A stretch of 64,000 nucleotides of DNA from Modicisalibacter luteus DSM 23508 (lineage in GTDB: Bacteria > Pseudomonadota > Gammaproteobacteria > Pseudomonadales > Halomonadaceae). Below are positions 54,406 to 64,000 of this stretch, one piece after another. Where the stretch lies: assembly GCF_000378505.1 (NCBI RefSeq), contig NZ_KB899997.1, forward strand, positions 160,442 to 224,441, given 5' to 3'. Numbering within the stretch: position 1 is the first letter of the stretch; the number at the start of each line of letters is the position of its first letter. Both the position numbers and the translations under genes were made by a program. The notes under the pieces are model-generated. The model worked only from the letters and a program-made list of their open reading frames with translations. It ran no database searches and was not told where the DNA came from.

Positions 54406-55323
54406 GTGAACTTCACCAGAGACGATGTCATGAAAGCGGTTGGGGATGGCCTGCTTTCGTTTCCTATCACTGACTTCGATGCCAACGGCAGCTTTGACCC
54501 CGAGAGCTACCGCAAGCGCCTCGAATGGTTCACCAGTCATGACATCTCCGCCGTGTTCGTGGCCGGCGGAACCGGCGAGTTCTTCAACCTGACGCTGGAT
54601 GAGTTTCGTGAAGTCGTTACCCTGGCCGTCAAGACGGTCAACGGAAAGCTGCCAGTCATTGCCAGCGCCGGATTGAGCGTAGGCAGCGGCAAGGCCTTCG
54701 CCAGAGTCGCCGAGGAAGCCGGCGCCGACGGTATCCTGCTCATGCCTCCCTACCTGACCGAGTGTCCGCAGGATGGGCTGGTGGAATATGCACGTCAGAT
54801 CTGCGATTCCACGACTATCAATGTCATCTACTACAACCGTGGTAATGGCGTGCTTGAGGCTGATGCGGTCCAGAAACTTGCCGATGCCTGCCCGAACTTG
54901 ATCGGCTTGAAGGACGGGAAGGGCGACATCCAGTTGCTCAACAAGATCATCAAGACCGTCGGGGATCGCCTGGTCTACGTGGGTGGCGTGCCGACCGCGG
55001 AAATCTTTGCCGAGGCGTATTTTTCCATCGGGGTGAATACCTACTCCTCGGCAGTGTTCAATTTCGTGCCGGAGATGGCAGTCAAGTTTTACAAGGCGCT
55101 GCGTCAGGGCGACTCGGCCACCGTCAAGAAAATCACCAACGAGTTCTTCATTCCCTTCGTCAACTTGCGTGACACCAAGAAGGGCTATGCGGTCAGCCTG
55201 ATCAAGGCGGGGGCCGATCTGATCGGTCGTCCGGCGGGCTCGGTGAGGGCGCCGCTCGAGATGCCAACGTCAGAAGAACGGAATGTACTGGAGAGGCTCA
55301 TCGGTACAGCCAACAGCTTGTAA
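54406..55323 (+). CDS. kdgD: 5-dehydro-4-deoxyglucarate dehydratase
   Basis: This 305-residue DHDPS/NAL-superfamily enzyme converts 5-dehydro-4-deoxy-D-glucarate to 2,5-dioxopentanoate (2-oxoglutarate semialdehyde), CO2 and water. The Schiff-base lysine is K169 in G-L-K-D-G-K, the proton-relay tyrosine is Y143 in Y-Y-N-R, and the G-G-T-G-E-F motif is at 54-59. GTG 54406 is chosen because AGAGGAA lies seven bases upstream and the length fits the family; ATG 54382 is an alternative. It leads the aldarate operon and accepts the product of both GarD and GudD. Confidence 0.94.
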   Translation: MNFTRDDVMKAVGDGLLSFPITDFDANGSFDPESYRKRLEWFTSHDISAVFVAGGTGEFFNLTLDEFREVVTLAVKTVNGKLPVIASAGLSVGSGKAFARVAEEAGADGILLMPPYLTECPQDGLVEYARQICDSTTINVIYYNRGNGVLEADAVQKLADACPNLIGLKDGKGDIQLLNKIIKTVGDRLVYVGGVPTAEIFAEAYFSIGVNTYSSAVFNFVPEMAVKFYKALRQGDSATVKKITNEFFIPFVNLRDTKKGYAVSLIKAGADLIGRPAGSVRAPLEMPTSEERNVLERLIGTANSL

Positions 55324-55444
55324 GTGCTTTGGTCAGGTTCGCTAGAAACGACAATAAGTGAATCCGACCATCAAAGAGAGGTCTGGCCTAAGGGCAACAT
55401 AATATACAAGGCCTCACAAACGCCAAGCCAAAGGAAGAAAGATT

Positions 55445-56500
55445 ATGACAAACATGAAAAACCATCTTCGGAAGCTTGTCTGTGCTGTAGCGATTGCAGG
55501 GACTGCTGGTGCCTCCATGTCGAGTTTCGCGGCAGACTGTCCGATCCCCGGCAATTTGCGTGTAGTCATTGGCTCTACCTCAACCGGCGGTGATACGTAC
55601 CAGAACTCAAGCATCGTCGCCGATCACCTGGCCAAGAAGCTGGATATCAATGCCAAGGTGGATGCCGTTGGCGCCATGGCGGGGTTTCGTGCGCTAGATC
55701 GGAGCCGTAATGGCAATACTGTCATGATTTTCCATGATCAGGCGTACCTGGGTAACCTTTACGGGGTCAAGGGATACGACAATATATTCGAGAAATACAC
55801 CGTAGGACCGACAGTCGCGATTAACCCTGGCAACGCTTACCTGGTGCCCAAGGATTCGCCTTACCAGAACATTGATGACGTTATCGCTGCGGCGGGTGAA
55901 GGTAAGGAAATACGCGTTGCCATTCAGCCGGGCGGTGTCTCTGAGATTGGCTTCAGTGCGTTGAAAAACGCAGTGAAGATTGAGCACCCGGGTAAGGAAG
56001 GCAATGTCGTAGCCGTAAACACCGGGTCACAAGCTGATAAAAACCAACTGCTCTTCGATGACATGGCTGACGTCATCAATGGCTCGGTACAGGCGAACGA
56101 GCAGTACACCCGATTGCCGGCTGATGACCAGAAGGCAATGCGCTTTGTCTGGTTGACAGCCAGAAACGACACGATCAAGCAGACCAATGAAGAGGGAATG
56201 GGTAAGACGTCACAAAAAGATCTTCTTCAGTACGTCAATCCCAACGTAACAGTCCCCCAGGACGACTCTCAGAATTTCACTTTCGATAAGGAATTCTTCT
56301 TCCTTTATAACAAGGACATGGACCCGAAGGCGGTAGAGTGCATCGATAACGCGCTCGAAGAAATCTATGCAGAGGGCAGTATTCAGGAGCAACAGAAGAA
56401 ATCTTTCTTCATTCCTAACTTCAAGCCGTCCAGCGAAGCACAGGCTTATCTTGAAGATAAGCGTGACCAGTACAAAACCATTATAGAGAACATAAAGTAA
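55445..56500 (+). CDS. Tripartite tricarboxylate transporter substrate-binding protein, TctC-like
   Basis: This 351-residue periplasmic protein resembles the Bug/TctC binding proteins of tripartite tricarboxylate transporters. The signal peptide is about 29 residues (S-S-F-A before AD). Core features include the V-I-G-S-T-S-T-G-G-D segment near 41-50 and a G-N-A-Y-L-V-P-K-D-S-P-Y-Q lobe motif. AAAGGAAG precedes the ATG. Position between kdgD and garD makes D-glucarate/D-galactarate the likely ligands, which is inference. It is separated from tctB by a perfect hairpin. Confidence 0.85.
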   Translation: MTNMKNHLRKLVCAVAIAGTAGASMSSFAADCPIPGNLRVVIGSTSTGGDTYQNSSIVADHLAKKLDINAKVDAVGAMAGFRALDRSRNGNTVMIFHDQAYLGNLYGVKGYDNIFEKYTVGPTVAINPGNAYLVPKDSPYQNIDDVIAAAGEGKEIRVAIQPGGVSEIGFSALKNAVKIEHPGKEGNVVAVNTGSQADKNQLLFDDMADVINGSVQANEQYTRLPADDQKAMRFVWLTARNDTIKQTNEEGMGKTSQKDLLQYVNPNVTVPQDDSQNFTFDKEFFFLYNKDMDPKAVECIDNALEEIYAEGSIQEQQKKSFFIPNFKPSSEAQAYLEDKRDQYKTIIENIK

Positions 56501-56509
56501 GTTGCATGC

Positions 56510-56534
56510 CGCCACCAAGCCAGGCTTGGTGGCG
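56510..56534 (+). repeat. Stem-loop between tctC-like and tctB-like genes
   Basis: CGCCACCAAGC (56510-56520), loop CAG, GCTTGGTGGCG (56524-56534): an 11-base perfect stem ten bases past the binding-protein stop, without a T-tract. It parallels the hairpins after the two TRAP binding proteins in this window. Confidence 0.85.
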
Positions 56535-56602
56535 ATTATATGGTTTGTGCTCAAAAAGCGGATTGTAAACATTGCTTGACGGCAAAGTGAAGTGGGGGGT
56601 AT

Positions 56603-57046
56603 ATGGAAAGCCAGTTTCTATCCTTGTTCGAAGTGTCCATTGCTTTCGAAGAGTCGCATTTGTTCTTCCCAAGGATAGTGACTTGGGTTTTGTTAGGGCT
56701 GTTTGCGCTTATTGTCTTGATCAAAGCAAAAAAAGTTACTCCTGCATTGCGGCGCGCCGGACAAGCCGTCATGCATGGAAACGAAGGGTTTGATAGAAAG
56801 AGATTCTTTGGCACTATCTTTTTAATTGTCATTTACTTTTATCTAATGGCGGTGGTGGGAAATGTCTTCCCCAATACCGGTTATGGGTTCCTTTTCGTTT
56901 CTATACCGTTCATCTTTGTTTTGTCCGTGCTTTATGTGGAAGAAAAGACAAAGAAGAATCTTTTGGTGATAGCTATAAATGCTGTTGTTGCGCCAGTCTT
57001 GGCCTGGTACGTCCTATCTCAGTTGTTCAGAATCACACTCCCTTGA
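56603..57046 (+). CDS. Tripartite tricarboxylate transporter small membrane subunit, TctB-like
   Basis: This 147-residue protein has four hydrophobic segments and sits between tctC- and tctA-like genes, the standard place for the poorly conserved TctB subunit. Sequence identity to the family is weak to my eye, so the call rests on topology, size and position. The gene is noticeably more AT-rich than its neighbours. GGGGGG lies four bases before the ATG. Confidence 0.75.
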   Translation: MESQFLSLFEVSIAFEESHLFFPRIVTWVLLGLFALIVLIKAKKVTPALRRAGQAVMHGNEGFDRKRFFGTIFLIVIYFYLMAVVGNVFPNTGYGFLFVSIPFIFVLSVLYVEEKTKKNLLVIAINAVVAPVLAWYVLSQLFRITLP

Positions 57047-57063
57047 CGGCAGAGTAAAAAGCT

Positions 57064-58572
57064 ATGGAATTTCTGTCTTATCTAAGCCCAATGTTTTTTG
57101 TACTAATAGTCGCCGGGGCCTTGGTTGGAGTGATTTTTGGCGCGATTCCCGGCATGACTGCTACGATGGCGGTCGCTGTCTGCCTGCCACTGACCTATGC
57201 GCTTGATCTGACCAATGGTTTAGCCTTGCTTCTTGGCCTCTATGTTGGAGGCATCTCAGGAGGTATGGTGCCCGCAGTATTATTAAATATCCCAGGAACG
57301 CCTTCATCGATAACGACAACGTTTGATGGTTACCCTATGGCCAAAAAAGGCGAGGGCGAACGCGCACTTAAGATTAGCATTGTCGCTTCGCTTTTTGGCG
57401 GTTTGTTTAGTGCTGGCGTGCTCTTCTATTTTGCCCCCTTGCTTGCAGACTTTGCGATAAAGTTTTCCTATGTGGAAAAATTTCTCATTATTTTTCTGGC
57501 GCTGACTGTCATCGCCTCACTGACTAAAAATATGTTGATGGGTATCTTCAGCGGCGTGCTTGGTGTATGGCTTAGCCTGATCGGGACTTATGAAATTACC
57601 GATGGCGGGAATGGTGAAACTCGCCTTATGTTCGATTTTATGGAGTACTATCTTGTCAGTGGCTTTTCGCTGCTGCCGGTACTGATCGGCATATTCGGCA
57701 TTACAACGATTCTGCAGGATGCAGAAAAAGGCTTCAAAGGCGATGCCGCCAGCCCTACCATTAAATTGACCACAGGGTCGCGTTTCTCTTTCAATGTTTT
57801 CAAAGGCCAACTGACCAACCTAGTGCGTTCTTCCTCGATCGGCACGTTTGTCGGGATGCTTCCCGGTGTTGGCGGTAGTGCCGCTTCAGTGCTGGCTTAT
57901 ACCCAAGAAAAAAACTTTTCCAGAGATTCCTCCCAGATGGGCAATGGTGCGCCCCAAGGGCTCGTGGCTTCTGAGTCATCCAATAATGCCTTGACCGGGG
58001 GAGCGCTGGTGCCCTTGCTTTCACTCGGCATTCCTGGTGATTCGACGACAGCGATCCTGATTGGTGCATTCACGTTGCAAGGCATTCAAGTAGGGCCACT
58101 CTTCATCGGGGATAACCTCGATACTTGGTACATCATGATTGCCGCACTGGTGCTAGCTAACCTAGTCATGTTCGGCATCATGTTCTTTGCTATCAGATAT
58201 ATCGCCAAGGTGATCGAAGTACCAAAGCATATTCTCTACCCCATCATTGTCATGATGTGCGTTGTCGGTGCTTACGCGATCAATTACGGCATCATGTTCG
58301 ATGTCTGGACTTTGTTAATCTTCGGCGTCTTCGGTTATATCGCAACCAAGGTGGGTATCGAGCTTGTGCCGCTCATCATTGGCTTCATTCTGGGTGGGTC
58401 GGCTGAAGTCTACTTCGTCAAGAGCCTCGAATCCTATGGAACCCTGACAGTTTTCTTCACGAAAAGTCCCATCGCAGTCTTTCTTTGGGCGCTTATTGTG
58501 CTCTCGCTAGCTTTCTCCATCTATATCAGGCTTCGCGCACGGAAGAAAGAAAGCCTGGCCTCCTACAGCTAG
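57064..58572 (+). CDS. Tripartite tricarboxylate transporter large membrane subunit, TctA-like
   Basis: This 502-residue inner-membrane protein is the TctA permease, with roughly twelve helices. Hallmarks are [12 protein letters not shown] near residues 25-38, [20 protein letters not shown], and [11 protein letters not shown] near the second half, then [12 protein letters not shown]. It completes the tct transporter inside the aldarate operon. Codon choice and base composition are more AT-rich than in the flanking enzymes. Confidence 0.93.
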   Translation: MEFLSYLSPMFFVLIVAGALVGVIFGAIPGMTATMAVAVCLPLTYALDLTNGLALLLGLYVGGISGGMVPAVLLNIPGTPSSITTTFDGYPMAKKGEGERALKISIVASLFGGLFSAGVLFYFAPLLADFAIKFSYVEKFLIIFLALTVIASLTKNMLMGIFSGVLGVWLSLIGTYEITDGGNGETRLMFDFMEYYLVSGFSLLPVLIGIFGITTILQDAEKGFKGDAASPTIKLTTGSRFSFNVFKGQLTNLVRSSSIGTFVGMLPGVGGSAASVLAYTQEKNFSRDSSQMGNGAPQGLVASESSNNALTGGALVPLLSLGIPGDSTTAILIGAFTLQGIQVGPLFIGDNLDTWYIMIAALVLANLVMFGIMFFAIRYIAKVIEVPKHILYPIIVMMCVVGAYAINYGIMFDVWTLLIFGVFGYIATKVGIELVPLIIGFILGGSAEVYFVKSLESYGTLTVFFTKSPIAVFLWALIVLSLAFSIYIRLRARKKESLASYS

Positions 58573-58612
58573 GCAAGGTGAGGGGTGGCGATATGAATTA
58601 CGGAGGGGTTGC

Positions 58613-60181
58613 ATGAGCATCGATCAGGAAAAAAGCCGCATGATCAAGGTGCATGAAAAGGACAATGTGGCGATTGTTGTAGAGCGTGGGGGGCTTTCTG
58701 AAGGCACTAGCCTGCAGGACGGCACAACACTGAATATGGCTATACCTCAAGGCCATAAGGTTGCGTTGTTTCCTATCGCCATTGGTGATCCGATTATTCG
58801 CTATGGCGAAATCATTGGTACAGCAGCTTGCGACATTGCCAGAGGTGATCATGTCAACGAGACCAGTGTGAAGCTGCCCAACGCCCCGGCTCTGCAGGAC
58901 ATGCCTTTAGCGAGGCGTTCCGCACCGGAGGCTGAGGCTCTCGAAGGGTATACCTTCGAAGGCTTTCGCAATGCCGATGGCTCGGTAGGCACCAAGAATG
59001 TATTAGGGATTACTACCAGTGTGCAGTGTGTCGCAGGGACTACCGATTACGTGGTCCGACGCATCAAGAGTGAGTTGCTGCCCAACTACCCCAATGTCGA
59101 CGATGTCGTGGCGCTTAATCATAGCTATGGGTGCGGTGTGGCCATCAACGCGCCTGCTGCGATCGTGCCGATTCGCACGCTGAAAAATATTTCGCTTAAC
59201 CCCAATTTCGGCGGTGAGGTCATGGTCATCGGTCTGGGTTGCGAAAAGCTGCAACCTTCGGCCCTGCTAACTGATCAGCCGGTCAGGATCTACGAAAATA
59301 CCGAGGCGGCGGATCCCGGTGCGAATGTTCTGAGCCTGCAGGACGAAAGCTTTTCCGGCTTCGGTGACATGGTCGATGGCATCCTGGACATGGCTGAGCG
59401 TCATCTCGAAAAGCTGAATCGTCGACAGCGTGAGACCTGCCCGGCATCGGAGCTGGTCGTGGGTATGCAGTGCGGCGGGAGTGACGCCTTCTCCGGTGTT
59501 ACCGCCAATCCGGCCGTAGGGTTTGCCACTGACCTGATCGTACGGGCCGGTGGTAGCGTCATGTTTTCCGAAGTCACGGAGGTCCGCGACGCTATCCACC
59601 TGTTGACGCCTCGCGCCGTCAGTACAGAGGTAGGGCAGGCGCTGCTTGATCAGATGGCCTGGTATGACAATTACCTGGAGCAGGGGCAGGCGGACCGTAG
59701 TGCGAACCCATCCCCCGGCAACAAGCGTGGTGGCTTGAGTAATGTCGTGGAAAAGGCGCTGGGCTCCATTATCAAATCCGGGAACAGCCCCATCGTGGAC
59801 GTCATCGGGCCGGGAGAGAGGATACGCAAGCGGGGCCTGACCTTCGCCGCGACGCCGGCCAGCGATTTCATTTGCGGCACACTCCAACTCGCAGCAGGGA
59901 TGAACCTTCAAGTCTTCACGACAGGGCGGGGGACACCGTACGGCTTGCCCATGGTGCCGGTCATCAAGGTCGCTACCAATACTGCGCTCAGTCAGCGCTG
60001 GCACGACATCATAGACCTGGATGCGGGGCGCATCGCCACTGGAGACGCCAGTATCGAGGACATTGGGTGGGAGCTTTTTCATCTGATTCTGGATGTGGCC
60101 AGCGGCAGGAAGCTCGTGGCGGCCGATCGGCTAGGCCTGCATAACGACCTTGTATTGTTCAATCCGGCGCCAGTCACCTAA
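58613..60181 (+). CDS. garD: Galactarate dehydratase
   Basis: This 522-residue UxaA/GarD family enzyme dehydrates D-galactarate to 5-dehydro-4-deoxy-D-glucarate using iron. Length matches GarD rather than the slightly shorter altronate dehydratase. Key segments are [10 protein letters not shown] near residues 169-178, G-L-G-C-E-K-L-Q-P near 206-214, and [15 protein letters not shown] with its cysteine. GGAGGGG is four bases before the ATG. Together with gudD it lets both aldarates enter the kdgD step. Confidence 0.92.
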   Translation: MSIDQEKSRMIKVHEKDNVAIVVERGGLSEGTSLQDGTTLNMAIPQGHKVALFPIAIGDPIIRYGEIIGTAACDIARGDHVNETSVKLPNAPALQDMPLARRSAPEAEALEGYTFEGFRNADGSVGTKNVLGITTSVQCVAGTTDYVVRRIKSELLPNYPNVDDVVALNHSYGCGVAINAPAAIVPIRTLKNISLNPNFGGEVMVIGLGCEKLQPSALLTDQPVRIYENTEAADPGANVLSLQDESFSGFGDMVDGILDMAERHLEKLNRRQRETCPASELVVGMQCGGSDAFSGVTANPAVGFATDLIVRAGGSVMFSEVTEVRDAIHLLTPRAVSTEVGQALLDQMAWYDNYLEQGQADRSANPSPGNKRGGLSNVVEKALGSIIKSGNSPIVDVIGPGERIRKRGLTFAATPASDFICGTLQLAAGMNLQVFTTGRGTPYGLPMVPVIKVATNTALSQRWHDIIDLDAGRIATGDASIEDIGWELFHLILDVASGRKLVAADRLGLHNDLVLFNPAPVT

Positions 60182-60226
60182 GCGGTCCTGTTATTCGTCA
60201 CTACTTATATTTAGGAATCGATAATC

Positions 60227-61552
60227 ATGTTTCCAACCGTCAAAAGCATGCGCGTGGTCCCGGTCGCCGGTTACGATAGCTTTCTTCTCAACCTGAGCGG
60301 TGGGCACGCCCCTTGGTTTGTGCGCTGTGTGGTGATCCTGGAAGACAACGACGGCAACCAGGGGGTCGGAGAGATCCCTTCCAGCGAAGGCATTCTCAAG
60401 GGGCTGGAGCAGTGTCGCCCCTTGGTGGAAGGGGCGGCGGTCAACGACGTCAAGCGCACCCTTAACCGTTGCCGCCTGTTGCTGGCCGGCAATGGCCGCG
60501 AGGAGCGTGGCCGCCAGACCTTCGACCTGCGCGTCGGGGTGCATGTATTGACGGCCATCGAGTCGGCGCTGTTCGATCTGTTCGGCCAGGCCATGAACAT
60601 GCCGGTGGCGGATCTGCTGGGTCAGTACGGGCGTCAGCGCGACGAGGTTGAAGCTCTGGGCTACCTGTTCCTGCTCGGGGATCCGGACAAGACCGACCTG
60701 CCATATCCCAAGCCGAACGATCCCCGGGATGCCTGGGACGAGGTGCGCTGCCGCGAGGCCTTGACGCCCGAGGCCGTCGCCAACCTGGCCAAGGCGGCGT
60801 TCGACCGTTATGGCTTCAAGGACTTCAAGCTCAAGGGCGGCGTACTACGCGGCGAGGAAGAGGCGGACTGCATCCGTGCGCTGTACGAGGCATTTCCCGA
60901 GGCGCGCCTGACCCTTGACCCCAACGGGGCGTGGAAGCTGGATGAGGCGGTACGTGTGCTGACGCCAATCCGCGACCTGCTGAGCTATGCCGAAGATCCG
61001 TGCGGCCAGGAAGAGAGCTACTCTGGTCGCGAGACCATGGCCGAATTCAAAAAGCGTACTGGCTTGCCCACCGCGACCAACATGATCGCGACCGACTTCA
61101 AGCAGCTACAGTATGCAGTACAGCTCAACGCCGTGGACATCCCTCTGGCCGACTGCCACTTCTGGACCATGCAGGGAGCCGTCGCGGTGGGTGAACTCTG
61201 CAACGAGTGGGGCATGACCTGGGGCTCGCACAGCAACAACCATTTCGACATCTCGCTGGCCATGATGACTCATGTAGCCGCCGCCTGCCCGGGCGATATT
61301 ACAGCCATCGACACGCACTGGATCTGGCAGGACGGTCAGCGCATCACCAAGGAGCCGTTCCAGATCCGCGACGGCAAGCTGCGTGTGCCTGAGGCGTCGG
61401 GCCTTGGTATCGAACTGGATATGCAGAAGCTCGACGAAGCCCACGCTCTATACAAGAGTCTCAATGTTACTCAACGCAACGACGCTATGGCGATGCAGTA
61501 TCTGATTCCTGGATGGACCTTCGATCCCAAGAAGCCCACCATGGTGCGTTGA
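60227..61552 (+). CDS. gudD: Glucarate dehydratase
   Basis: This 441-residue enolase-superfamily enzyme dehydrates D-glucarate (and L-idarate) to 5-dehydro-4-deoxy-D-glucarate. The K-x-K base pair is K201/K203 in F-K-L-K-G-G, the metal ligand D231 and N233 lie in T-L-D-P-N-G-A-W, and H335 in G-S-H-S-N-N-H matches the general base of E. coli GudD. The gene lies 45 bases after garD. AGGA precedes the ATG. Confidence 0.96.
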   Translation: MFPTVKSMRVVPVAGYDSFLLNLSGGHAPWFVRCVVILEDNDGNQGVGEIPSSEGILKGLEQCRPLVEGAAVNDVKRTLNRCRLLLAGNGREERGRQTFDLRVGVHVLTAIESALFDLFGQAMNMPVADLLGQYGRQRDEVEALGYLFLLGDPDKTDLPYPKPNDPRDAWDEVRCREALTPEAVANLAKAAFDRYGFKDFKLKGGVLRGEEEADCIRALYEAFPEARLTLDPNGAWKLDEAVRVLTPIRDLLSYAEDPCGQEESYSGRETMAEFKKRTGLPTATNMIATDFKQLQYAVQLNAVDIPLADCHFWTMQGAVAVGELCNEWGMTWGSHSNNHFDISLAMMTHVAAACPGDITAIDTHWIWQDGQRITKEPFQIRDGKLRVPEASGLGIELDMQKLDEAHALYKSLNVTQRNDAMAMQYLIPGWTFDPKKPTMVR

Positions 61553-61607
61553 TTCGGCGTACGTCTCATGGGTAACCCTGGTTAGAGACAAGCAAAGGAA
61601 GGCAGTC

Positions 61608-62363
61608 ATGACTGGCAAACCTGCAGCGCTGGATAACGCAGCACAGCTGAACATTCAGCGAGTCTCACGCAAGGGCAGTCTGTCATCATATGTGGCCGAC
61701 CAGCTGGCAGAGCTGATCAAGGCAGGCAGCATTTCGGTCGGCCAGAAACTGCCGGGCGAGAACGGGCTCAGCGAAGCCTTCGGGGTTAGTCGTACGGTGA
61801 TCCGTGAGGCGGTAGCGCATCTCAAGTCGCTGGGCTTGGTTGCAACGCGCAGGGGGGTTGGCACGACGGTAGTACGCGATACCATACCCGAGTCCACACC
61901 GGTAGGCGAGATTCGCCCTTCCACGGTGGGGGACATCCTGCATATGCTCGAGCTGCGCATGGAGTTCGAGCCGGCGATGGCAGCGCTTGCCGCCTCACGA
62001 CATGACGGGGACGATCGCCATCGTCTCCTGAAGGTGCATACCGCTTTTATCAAGGTGTGCAGCGATGCCTCTCTGGCGCAGTCGGAGGACTACGCTTTTC
62101 ACTATGCCGTGGCAGCAGCAACCGGCAACCCCTGCTTCACCGCGTTCTATGAGCAGTTGCGTCATCGTGTGATTCCACGCGCCAATCTTATCGATGATGA
62201 AATCAACCCCGCTTCGACAGGGGCGTATCTGTCTCGGGTTGAGGGGGAGCATACCGATATCCTCGACGCAATCCTGGCTCGAGACCCTCAAATGGCGCGC
62301 GAGACGATGTATCAGCACCTCAACCGGGCCAGGACCATGTATGCCAAGTTTCAGGACGTCTGA
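61608..62363 (+). CDS. GntR-family (FCD) transcriptional regulator
   Basis: This 251-residue regulator has an N-terminal winged helix (about residues 24-85: A-D-Q-L-A-E-L-I, then L-P-G-E-N-G-L-S-E-A-F-G-V-S-R-T-V-I-R-E-A) and a C-terminal all-helical FCD effector domain. FadR-subfamily GntR regulators usually bind organic acids. Its place inside the aldarate operon makes it the probable repressor of this operon, responding to an aldarate. AAGGAAGG precedes the ATG. Confidence 0.92.
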   Translation: MTGKPAALDNAAQLNIQRVSRKGSLSSYVADQLAELIKAGSISVGQKLPGENGLSEAFGVSRTVIREAVAHLKSLGLVATRRGVGTTVVRDTIPESTPVGEIRPSTVGDILHMLELRMEFEPAMAALAASRHDGDDRHRLLKVHTAFIKVCSDASLAQSEDYAFHYAVAAATGNPCFTAFYEQLRHRVIPRANLIDDEINPASTGAYLSRVEGEHTDILDAILARDPQMARETMYQHLNRARTMYAKFQDV

Positions 62364-62427
62364 CCGTAAAGAAGAAGGGTCAGGATGCGCATGACTACTA
62401 CGACGCTCGATTCAACAGGAGGATTCC

Positions 62428-64000
62428 ATGACATTGGAAGGCAAATCACTCATCGGCCAGCAGGCCGTCGCTGGCAATAGCGGCACCTTCCACGCCGTCA
62501 ACCCGGCCACCGGCGAGCAGCTCGAGCCGGTCTATGCCGGCGGTGGCACCGCCGAGGTCGACCAAGCCTGCCAGCTCGCCTGGGACGCATTCGACACCTA
62601 CCGTGAGACCTCGCTCGAGGACCGCGCGGTGTTTCTCGAGACGGTGGCCAGCGAGATCGAAGCCTTGGGCGAGCCGCTCATCGAGCGAGCCGTGGCCGAG
62701 ACCGGCCTGCCCCAGGCCCGCATCGAGGGCGAACGTGGCCGTACCTGCGGCCAGCTGCGCCTGTTCGCCAACGTGGTGCGCGCTGGCGAATGGCTTGATG
62801 TGCGTATCGATCCGGCGATGCCCGACCGCCAGCCGATGCCGCGTGCCGACCTGCGTCAGCGTCACATCGCGCTGGGGCCGGTCGCCGTATTCGGCGCCAG
62901 CAACTTCCCGTTGGCCTTCTCCGTGGCCGGGGGCGACACTGCCTCGGCGCTGGCCGCGGGCTGCCCGGTAATCGTCAAGGCGCACCCCGCCCACCCCGGC
63001 ACCTCCGAACTGGTCGGCCGCGCCATGCAGAAGGCCGTCGCCAAGTGCGGTTTGCCGGAGGGCGTGTTCTCGCTGTTGTTTGGTGCCGGCAACGAGATCG
63101 GTGGTGCCTTGGTTGCTGACCCGCGCATCAAGGCGGTGGGGTTCACCGGCTCACGCAATGGCGGGCTGGCTCTTGCGCGCATTGCCCAGCAGCGCAAGGA
63201 GCCGATCCCGGTCTACGCCGAGATGAGTTCGATCAATCCGGTGTTCCCGTTGCCGGCAGCGCTGAAAGCCCGTGGCGAGGCGATGGCCGAAGGCTTCGTG
63301 GCCTCGCTCAACATGGGCGCCGGTCAGTTCTGCACCAACCCGGGCCTGGTCATCGCCGAAAAGGGCGAGGCGCTGGACGCCTTCGTCGCCAAGGCCGGCG
63401 AGGTGCTCAAGCAGAGCGCGTCGCAGACCATGCTCACCCCGGGCATCCATGACGCCTACCAGCAGGGCGTGGGTCGGCTCTCGAGTCACGACAAGGTGCG
63501 CGAAGTGGCGCGTGGCCAGGTCGGCGAGACGCCCAACCAGTGCCAGTCGGCGCTGTTCGTGACCTCGGCGGCCGACTTCCTGGCCGAAGAAACCCTGCAG
63601 GAAGAGGTGTTCGGCTCCTCCTCGCTGGTCATCGAGTGCAACGACACGGCCGAGGTGAAGCGGGTCGCCGAGCATCTGGAAGGCCAGCTCACCGTCACGT
63701 TGCAGATGGACGATGCCGACCTCGACGCGGCGCGTGCGCTGCTGCCGACGCTGGAGCGCAAGGCGGGCCGCGTGCTGGTCAACGGCTGGCCGACCGGGGT
63801 CGAGGTGTGCCATGCCATGGTTCACGGCGGGCCGTACCCGGCGACCTCGGACAGCCGCACCACCTCGGTGGGTAGCGCGGCGATCTTCCGCTTCCTGCGC
63901 CCGGTGTGCTACCAGGCGCTGCCGGAAGGGCTGCTGCCCGAGCCGCTCAAGGAGAGCAACCCGCTGGGGCTCAAGCGGCTCTATGACGGCAAGCGCGAAG
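62428..64000 (+). CDS. 2,5-dioxovalerate (2-oxoglutarate semialdehyde) dehydrogenase, cut by window end
   Basis: This aldehyde dehydrogenase oxidises 2-oxoglutarate semialdehyde, the KdgD product, to 2-oxoglutarate with NAD(P). 524 residues are visible with no stop; the family is about 525 residues, so only the last residue or a few and the stop are missing. The general base is E265 in Y-A-E-M-S-S-I-N-P and the nucleophile is C302 in G-Q-F-C-T-N-P. Also visible are [10 protein letters not shown] and [14 protein letters not shown] lies six bases before ATG 62428. It completes the aldarate pathway to the TCA cycle. Confidence 0.93.
   Translation, partial: MTLEGKSLIGQQAVAGNSGTFHAVNPATGEQLEPVYAGGGTAEVDQACQLAWDAFDTYRETSLEDRAVFLETVASEIEALGEPLIERAVAETGLPQARIEGERGRTCGQLRLFANVVRAGEWLDVRIDPAMPDRQPMPRADLRQRHIALGPVAVFGASNFPLAFSVAGGDTASALAAGCPVIVKAHPAHPGTSELVGRAMQKAVAKCGLPEGVFSLLFGAGNEIGGALVADPRIKAVGFTGSRNGGLALARIAQQRKEPIPVYAEMSSINPVFPLPAALKARGEAMAEGFVASLNMGAGQFCTNPGLVIAEKGEALDAFVAKAGEVLKQSASQTMLTPGIHDAYQQGVGRLSSHDKVREVARGQVGETPNQCQSALFVTSAADFLAEETLQEEVFGSSSLVIECNDTAEVKRVAEHLEGQLTVTLQMDDADLDAARALLPTLERKAGRVLVNGWPTGVEVCHAMVHGGPYPATSDSRTTSVGSAAIFRFLRPVCYQALPEGLLPEPLKESNPLGLKRLYDGKRE

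Overview
The window is a GC-rich chromosomal stretch from a gammaproteobacterium, most probably a moderate halophile of the Halomonas/Halomonadaceae type. This is inferred from the gammaproteobacterial housekeeping genes (htpG, pntAB, gpsA, sixA, slt), the abundance of TRAP carboxylate transporters, a choline-sulfatase, a phasin, and acidic linkers in exported proteins. I saw no tRNA, rRNA, CRISPR array, insertion sequence or prophage.

Layout. (1) 1-11.2 kb, plus strand: an organic-acid cluster with the end of a GlcG/HbpS-like gene, a three-gene DctPQM TRAP importer, an enoyl-CoA hydratase, a class III CoA-transferase, a serine/alanine-glyoxylate aminotransferase, a 1001-residue FAD/Fe-S 2-hydroxyacid dehydrogenase, and a low-specificity threonine aldolase broken by one missing base. 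A lactate/glycolate permease faces it (11.3-13.0 kb, minus strand) with a PdhR/LldR-type operator upstream. Together these suggest uptake and oxidation of small hydroxyacids feeding glyoxylate, glycine and serine. (2) 13.3-17.5 kb: two glutathione-transferase-family proteins, choline-sulfatase (betC) and a YdfG-like reductase. (3) 17.6-20.1 kb: a PQQ-dependent sugar dehydrogenase whose membrane and catalytic domains are separate overlapping genes. (4) 20.4-28.0 kb: a LysR regulator diverging from a siderophore-uptake operon (TonB receptor, DUF2218 protein, binding protein, two permeases, ATPase) with a Fur-box candidate in front. (5) 28-31.4 kb: a PLP dehydratase, a phasin, a small hydrophilic protein, an EamA exporter and a DUF192 protein. 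(6) 31.6-38.7 kb: a second DctPQM TRAP system followed by a TAXI-type TRAP system with a fused permease. (7) 39-48.9 kb: small membrane proteins, twin cold-shock proteins, a 2OG-Fe(II) oxygenase, an ExoD-like protein, a LysE-type exporter, lytic transglycosylase Slt, a YkvA-like protein, HtpG behind a textbook heat-shock promoter, and a Bax-like glucosaminidase. (8) 49.4-54.1 kb: transhydrogenase pntAB, gpsA and sixA. (9) 54.4-64 kb: a D-glucarate/D-galactarate operon (kdgD, tctCBA-type transporter, garD, gudD, a GntR/FCD regulator, and 2-oxoglutarate semialdehyde dehydrogenase cut by the window end) that should carry aldarates all the way to 2-oxoglutarate.

The dominant theme is scavenging of small carboxylates: three TRAP systems, one tripartite tricarboxylate transporter and one lactate-type permease lie in 64 kb. 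In three of these operons a perfect stem-loop sits between the binding-protein gene and the first membrane-component gene, a recurring layout likely to raise binding-protein expression. No single locus is clearly an unknown system. The best leads are the glyoxylate/CoA cluster with a shared DNA motif in front of two of its genes, the split PQQ dehydrogenase, the DUF2218 protein inside the siderophore operon, and the aldarate operon served by a tripartite transporter.
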